Below are positions 35,363-38,960 of a stretch of 38,960 nt of DNA, piece by piece. The DNA is taken from contig CANQZJ010000014.1 in NCBI GenBank assembly GCA_947628315.1, forward strand, positions 1 to 38,960. The letters are read 5' to 3'. This DNA comes from an uncultured Oscillospiraceae bacterium (lineage in GTDB: Bacteria; Bacillota; Clostridia; Oscillospirales; Oscillospiraceae). Position numbers and translations under genes: made by a program. Numbering within the stretch: the stretch's first letter is position 1; the number at the start of each line of letters is the position of its first letter. Below the pieces are notes generated by a model. That model was not told where the DNA came from. It searched no databases and saw nothing but the letters and a program-made list of their open reading frames with translations.

Positions 35363-36355
35363 TTGGAAGACTTGTTTTTGATCACCGGTACGACGGGCTT
35401 TCTGGGCAGTACGCTGGCAAAGGCGCTGCTCGCCAGGGGGAAAAAGGTGGTCGGGCTGCGTCTGCCCCATGACCGGAGCGAACCGATTTCAGGAGTGGAA
35501 TACCAAATCGGGGATATCACAGAGCCGGATACGCTCAACGGTTTCTTCAATAGGGCCAGGAACCAGCGGACAGTATTGGTCCATTGCGCGGGAATCGTCT
35601 CGATTGGATCAAGTGGGGAAAAACAGATCCGGCAGGTCAATGTCCAAGGGACAATGAACGTCGTTGAAACAGCGTCCCGCTGTAAAATCGACAAATTCAT
35701 CTATGTCAGTTCCGTCCACGCGATCCGGGAAAAACCGAACGGGGTGCTGATTAAGGAACCGTCGGATTTTTCTGCGGATGGCGTGGCAGGCCTTTATGGG
35801 AAAAGCAAGGCGGAAGCTACAGCGTATGTGCTGGAGGCCGCAAAACGGGGCCTGAACGCGATGACAGTGCATCCCTCCGGGATGATTGGACCGGGAGACC
35901 GGTCCGGCGGCTATATGACGGAGACGATCAGAGCGTTTCTGCGCGGAGGGTTCCCCGTTGCCGTAGGCGGGGGCTATGACTTTGTGGATGTGAGGGATGT
36001 GGCAGAGGGGATCATCTCATGCGCGGAGCGTGGCTGGGCGGGTGAATCCTATATCCTGTCCAACCGATATATCACCGTAAGGGAGATGTTCGAGGCTCTC
36101 AGCCGGTTCAAGGGGGTGCCCAGGACATACAGGACTGTTCCTTTGAAACTGCTGACGCCCTTCGCTCCGCTGATCGAGCGAGTGGAGAATTGGCTGGGTC
36201 TGCCAAAGCTGATCACGCCGTATTCCCTGTATACACTGGGCAGCAACGGGCATTTCAGCCATGAAAAAGCGGACAGAGAGTTGGGCTACACCGTCCGGCC
36301 GCTTGTGCAGACTTTGGCAGATACAGCGGCGTGGCTGCAAAACGAAACAGTCTGA
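35363..36355 (+). CDS. Extended SDR, NAD-dependent epimerase/dehydratase-like
   Basis: A 330-residue extended short-chain dehydrogenase with TGTTGFLG at the N-terminus, DITEPD, SSVHA and an active-site YGKSKAE (Y..xK). It resembles dihydroflavonol reductase/3-beta-hydroxysteroid dehydrogenase relatives as much as sugar epimerases, so the substrate is open. I chose the TTG at 35363 because GGAGG at 35351-35355 stands seven bases upstream; the ATG at 35348 has no ribosome site. The next gene starts 18 bases after its stop, so the two may be cotranscribed. Confidence 0.85.
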   Translation: MEDLFLITGTTGFLGSTLAKALLARGKKVVGLRLPHDRSEPISGVEYQIGDITEPDTLNGFFNRARNQRTVLVHCAGIVSIGSSGEKQIRQVNVQGTMNVVETASRCKIDKFIYVSSVHAIREKPNGVLIKEPSDFSADGVAGLYGKSKAEATAYVLEAAKRGLNAMTVHPSGMIGPGDRSGGYMTETIRAFLRGGFPVAVGGGYDFVDVRDVAEGIISCAERGWAGESYILSNRYITVREMFEALSRFKGVPRTYRTVPLKLLTPFAPLIERVENWLGLPKLITPYSLYTLGSNGHFSHEKADRELGYTVRPLVQTLADTAAWLQNETV

Positions 36356-36373
36356 AAAAATGGAGACGCCATT

Positions 36374-38083
36374 ATGAAAAGCAACAAAGTCGAAAAGAAA
36401 CCCAGGAAAAAAATCAGATGGTGGCAGATCGTACTCATCGTTCTGGCCGCTATTGTAGCGTTTATGGTCGTGGCCGGAGTCATCGGCTATCATATCTCCC
36501 GCGCCCGCCGGGGCAATACCTACATTTACACCGAGGAAGTCCGCAAGGTCGAGGATCCCGAAGGGTTCGGGACCGTGGAGATCTCCACCCTGCCTCTGGA
36601 CGCTGCCATTTCGGTATCACGCGCCTGCTATACATATTCAGGCCGGGTGCTTTTGACCTATGACGAGGACGGGGACACTGTGATCTGCACCCTGAACGAC
36701 GACGGCAGCGACTGGCTGGAGCTTTATCGCGGCAAGATACCGGGAAAATCCCGCCTGATGCTCTGTCAGGACAACACCAAGGTGCTGCTGGGGGACGCGA
36801 TGCTGGAGTGCCCCGATGGCCAGACTTTGGACACCTGCACCCCCGGCGCCGCCCAGGTGGTCCCGGTGGAGTTCCCCGCCGAATTTGCCGACGACCCCGC
36901 CGTGACCAGCAAGTGGACGGAGATCATCTTTTCCCCTGACGGACAGTATATCGCCTGGACCATCCGGCGCAGCGACTGCGGGGCAGCCAACGCCATCGGT
37001 CGGCTGGTACGCTATGAGGATCGCTATGTGATCGAGGACGCAAGATACATCAGCGCCATGAACGCCTATACGCCCGACCCGGAGCATGAGGGCCAGCTCC
37101 TCTATCATCCCGTCATCGGCGGCGAGGTCAAGCAGTTCGTCCGCGGCGGCGCGGCCATCTCCCTTGTTGGAGCCGACCCCTGCGGCATGGGGGATTCCGT
37201 CATCCAAGACATCGCCACCGGCGAGGTCACTCAGATCACCCGCTGTCCCGGCTACGACGAGACCACGCTGCTCTCTCCTGACGAGAAGCTGGGCATTGTG
37301 ATGACCAGCCGCTTTTCCGAAACCTCCGACTTGGCGGTGATGGGCCTGGTCCCCAGGCCTTACGGCGATCCGCTCCACAACATTATGGCCCAGGTGTATA
37401 TGTACAGCGTCACCGGCGTGCGCAGCTCCCGGCAGGGCAATATCGGTCCCGCGCTCATCGATGTGACCCGATCCATGGAGGAACCTGGCTATGTTGGAGT
37501 GGACCTCAGCGATCCCGAAGAGAACTGGGTCTTTCACTCCCCCATGTCCTGGAAAAGCGACAGCACACGGGCCATGTGGATGGAGCGCCAGCGGAACGGG
37601 AACGGCATCCGCGTCCAGATCGTCTCGCTGCCGGACTACCAGCCCGGTCCCGCGGTAGAGGCGGTGGAAACTCCCCAGGCCGGCGATTACGGCGATACCT
37701 CCATCGGAGATCAGAATGCCCACGGGCGGGTCCCCGGCAAGGTCTCCGGGTATATGGAGATCAGCAAAGAGAGCGGGTTCCTGGGTATGAATACCGTGAC
37801 AGTCACATATGAGAATTACAGCGACAACGGCATGTATTATTATAATGGCACGGAGCGTTCCAGCGGATCGGTCATAGCGGCCACCACCTACACCTCGGAT
37901 GTCCGCGTGACTGACGGGGACGGGAAAGAGCTGGGCGGCATGGACGTGGAGCTGCATTTCAGCGCCGCTTACCGGCTTTCCTCTATCTTTAAGGGCGCCA
38001 CTCCGGAGCTGGATCTGAACAAGAGCTTTGGCACGGCCACATGGGACGGGGTGACTGTGGATATATTGACTCTTGTGCCTTGA
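36374..38083 (+). CDS. Membrane-anchored protein, possible beta-propeller
   Basis: A 569-residue protein of unknown function. A basic N-terminus is followed by one membrane segment at about 19-41; the rest should be extracytoplasmic. Repeated blade-like stretches such as IIFSPDGQYIAW, LLSPDEKLGIVM and CTLNDDGSDWLEL suggest a TolB- or WD40-like propeller. Near the C-terminus a separate beta-rich segment follows. There is no catalytic motif that I can name. GGAGACGCC lies before the ATG. A surface binding or signalling role is possible. Confidence 0.7.
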   Translation: MKSNKVEKKPRKKIRWWQIVLIVLAAIVAFMVVAGVIGYHISRARRGNTYIYTEEVRKVEDPEGFGTVEISTLPLDAAISVSRACYTYSGRVLLTYDEDGDTVICTLNDDGSDWLELYRGKIPGKSRLMLCQDNTKVLLGDAMLECPDGQTLDTCTPGAAQVVPVEFPAEFADDPAVTSKWTEIIFSPDGQYIAWTIRRSDCGAANAIGRLVRYEDRYVIEDARYISAMNAYTPDPEHEGQLLYHPVIGGEVKQFVRGGAAISLVGADPCGMGDSVIQDIATGEVTQITRCPGYDETTLLSPDEKLGIVMTSRFSETSDLAVMGLVPRPYGDPLHNIMAQVYMYSVTGVRSSRQGNIGPALIDVTRSMEEPGYVGVDLSDPEENWVFHSPMSWKSDSTRAMWMERQRNGNGIRVQIVSLPDYQPGPAVEAVETPQAGDYGDTSIGDQNAHGRVPGKVSGYMEISKESGFLGMNTVTVTYENYSDNGMYYYNGTERSSGSVIAATTYTSDVRVTDGDGKELGGMDVELHFSAAYRLSSIFKGATPELDLNKSFGTATWDGVTVDILTLVP

Positions 38084-38172
38084 CGTTGATACGCGGTGTG
38101 CCCTGCTGGGTTTCCTGTGGATGGTGGAAAAGAATCTTCAGGAGGAGCAGAAAGCTATCGTCAAACGAAAAT
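38083..38172 (+). pseudogene. Remnant of a GPH transporter 3' end
   Basis: The region encodes CALLGFLWMVEKNLQEEQKAI, almost identical to the last residues of the symporter at 33686-35152 (CALLIFLWTVEKNLPEEQKAI). The DNA match is about 57 of 64 bases, with a short deletion upstream. No promoter, start or remaining gene is seen. It starts directly after the stop of the propeller-like gene, which indicates a duplication or deletion event. Confidence 0.75.
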
Positions 38173-38274
38173 GGGAGTTGAAGTTTGTTCCCAGTTTAAA
38201 TCTCTGCGTTGACTTCCCAGGTCGAACAGGGAAAATAATGAAACGCAAAAAGAAGCTACTTTATAGTACAATTG

Positions 38275-38299
38275 AAAAGCGGCCCGTCAGGGCCGCCAC
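38275..38299 (-). terminator. Terminator for the XRE gene
   Basis: GCGGCCC (38279-38285) and GGGCCGC (38290-38296) with a four-base loop. Read on the minus strand the stem is followed by TTTT, so it ends transcription from the XRE gene. Confidence 0.75.
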
Positions 38300-38326
38300 T
38301 AAATCAGAGACGATTGAAAAGAATTT

Positions 38327-38680
38327 TTATCCATCTAGAGTATCCCCATAATTGAGCTCATTCGCAACAAAGTGTACCGCAGACATAATCCAATGTCGCT
38401 TGTCTTCTGGACAAGCTCTGTATAGCCCTATCAGTTCCTGAATATCCGCATCTTCCTGCTCTGTAGTGGGATCCAATAAAAGAGCGTCATAAGTGACACC
38501 AAGGGTTTGAACTAATGCGGATAATACTTCAAACGATGGATTGATCTGGCCATTTTCAATTTTAGCAATATGGCGAATAGAAACACCTGAGCAATCGGAT
38601 AGCTGCTCTTGCGTGAGATTTCGTGCCTTCCTTATTTTTCTCAGACGGTTGCCTATTGTCAAGAATCGTTCTTCCGGCAT
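38327..38680 (-). CDS. XRE-family helix-turn-helix regulator
   Basis: A 117-residue DNA-binding protein with an HTH_3 domain at about 8-65 (NLTQEQLSDCSGVSIRHIAKIENGQINPS is its core, split as LTQEQLSDCSG and SIRHIAKIENG). A short C-terminal region of unknown role follows. GGGGTGA precedes the ATG and a clear promoter lies about 75 bases upstream. It is AT-richer than the rest of the window. Such proteins control nearby mobile or stress genes; its target is unknown. Confidence 0.88.
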   Translation of the reverse strand: MPEERFLTIGNRLRKIRKARNLTQEQLSDCSGVSIRHIAKIENGQINPSFEVLSALVQTLGVTYDALLLDPTTEQEDADIQELIGLYRACPEDKRHWIMSAVHFVANELNYGDTLDG

Positions 38681-38753
38681 TATTATTCACCCCAGATAAT
38701 ATTAACGTGCCGAAAGATGGTTTTGAATAACCCAATCTGACGGGTAAACAAGT

Positions 38754-38783
38754 ATTATAGTACCTATATTCTAAGCTATACAA
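38754..38783 (-). promoter_or_regulatory. Promoter of the XRE gene
   Basis: On the minus strand TTGTAT (38778-38783) and TATAAT (38754-38759) are 18 bases apart. The leader to the ATG is about 65 bases. Confidence 0.65.
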
Positions 38784-38801
38784 AGACCACTCCGAGAAGT
38801 T

Positions 38802-38887
38802 AAAAAAAACGACAGCTTTGCGGAGCGAATAAGTGCGCCAAAAACGCCACAGCTGTCGTTTGGAGGGCAGCTATGGCGTTTTTTATA
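38802..38887. other. Pair of mutually exclusive hairpins
   Basis: AAACGACAGCT at 38807-38817 can pair with AGCTGTCGTTT at 38851-38861. Alternatively AAAAACGCCACAGCT (38840-38854) can pair with AGCTATGGCGTTTTT (38869-38883) with one mismatch. The two share bases 38851-38854, and the loop of each contains arms of the other. T-runs end them on both strands (TTTTTT at 38879 on plus; eight Ts on minus). The rest of the window to 38960 shows no gene that I can support. Confidence 0.55.
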
Positions 38888-38960
38888 CTTAGGATAGCTG
38901 GGCAGGCAACATACCTGCTGGGTGAGACAAGAAAAAAACTCAAGTTGCGACGTCATGGTA

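Noticed and set aside
38073-38351. 92-codon open frame on the plus strand
   Set aside because: Only its first third resembles anything (the transporter 3' end); the rest is unrelated and crosses a terminator, so it is a remnant rather than a gene.
38771-38956. 61-codon open frame on the minus strand at the window end
   Set aside because: It crosses the hairpin region, has no recognisable domain and no ribosome site that I can support.

Overview
The window looks like a carbohydrate-utilisation island from a high-GC, Gram-positive anaerobe. The closest match by style is a gut Oscillospirales/Clostridia organism such as the Flavonifractor/Lawsonibacter group. That placement is inferred from strong AGGAGG ribosome sites, permuted Firmicutes-type GH3 enzymes, GPH symporters, an AgrC/LytTR-type two-component system and an AT-poor coding style. 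No rRNA or tRNA gene was seen, so the taxonomy is not proven.

Layout. (1) 6-3887: permuted GH3 beta-glucosidase and a GH43 enzyme, closed by a strong terminator. (2) 3996-5216 (minus): AraC-type regulator, divergent from an operon at 5418-12220 holding a hypothetical glycosidase (GHL6 type), a MATE exporter, a GH2 enzyme and glycerate 2-kinase. (3) 12286-14291 (minus): a D-2-hydroxyacid dehydrogenase and tartronate-semialdehyde-type reductase. (4) 14532-19680: a tightly overlapping operon of an esterase-like hydrolase, a DUF1116/AllG-like protein, an FdrA/AllF-like protein, a 61-residue protein and a divergent acetate-kinase homologue. (5) 19876-21654: GPH sugar symporter. (6) 21754-23858: LytTR response regulator and AgrC-like sensor kinase. 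(7) 24006-30013: a GH3 enzyme with membrane segments at both ends, followed by a large membrane protein with two families of extracellular repeats. (8) 30086-35152: GH5, GH30, secreted esterase and a second GPH symporter. (9) 35363-38083: an SDR-family oxidoreductase and a membrane-anchored possible beta-propeller. (10) 38084-38960: more AT-rich sequence with a decayed transporter 3' end, an XRE regulator on the minus strand and an unusual pair of competing hairpins.

How it may work together. The GH3/GH5/GH30 set fits breakdown of beta-1,3/beta-1,6-glucosides, and the GH43/GH2/GHL6 set fits galactose- or uronate-containing side chains. The GPH symporters would import the oligosaccharides. Glycerate 2-kinase, the GarR-like reductase and the hydroxyacid dehydrogenase form a C3-acid branch that would deliver 2-phosphoglycerate to glycolysis.

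The most novel part is the 15485-19680 block. It resembles the oxamate carbamoyltransferase (AllF/AllG) system, but no carbamate kinase or AllH homologue is seen beside it. It carries instead an acetate-kinase-fold enzyme with altered active-site residues and a DUF1116 protein whose conserved loop is replaced by a cysteine-rich one. I propose that it makes an acyl phosphate from an unknown substrate and harvests ATP from it; this is inference.
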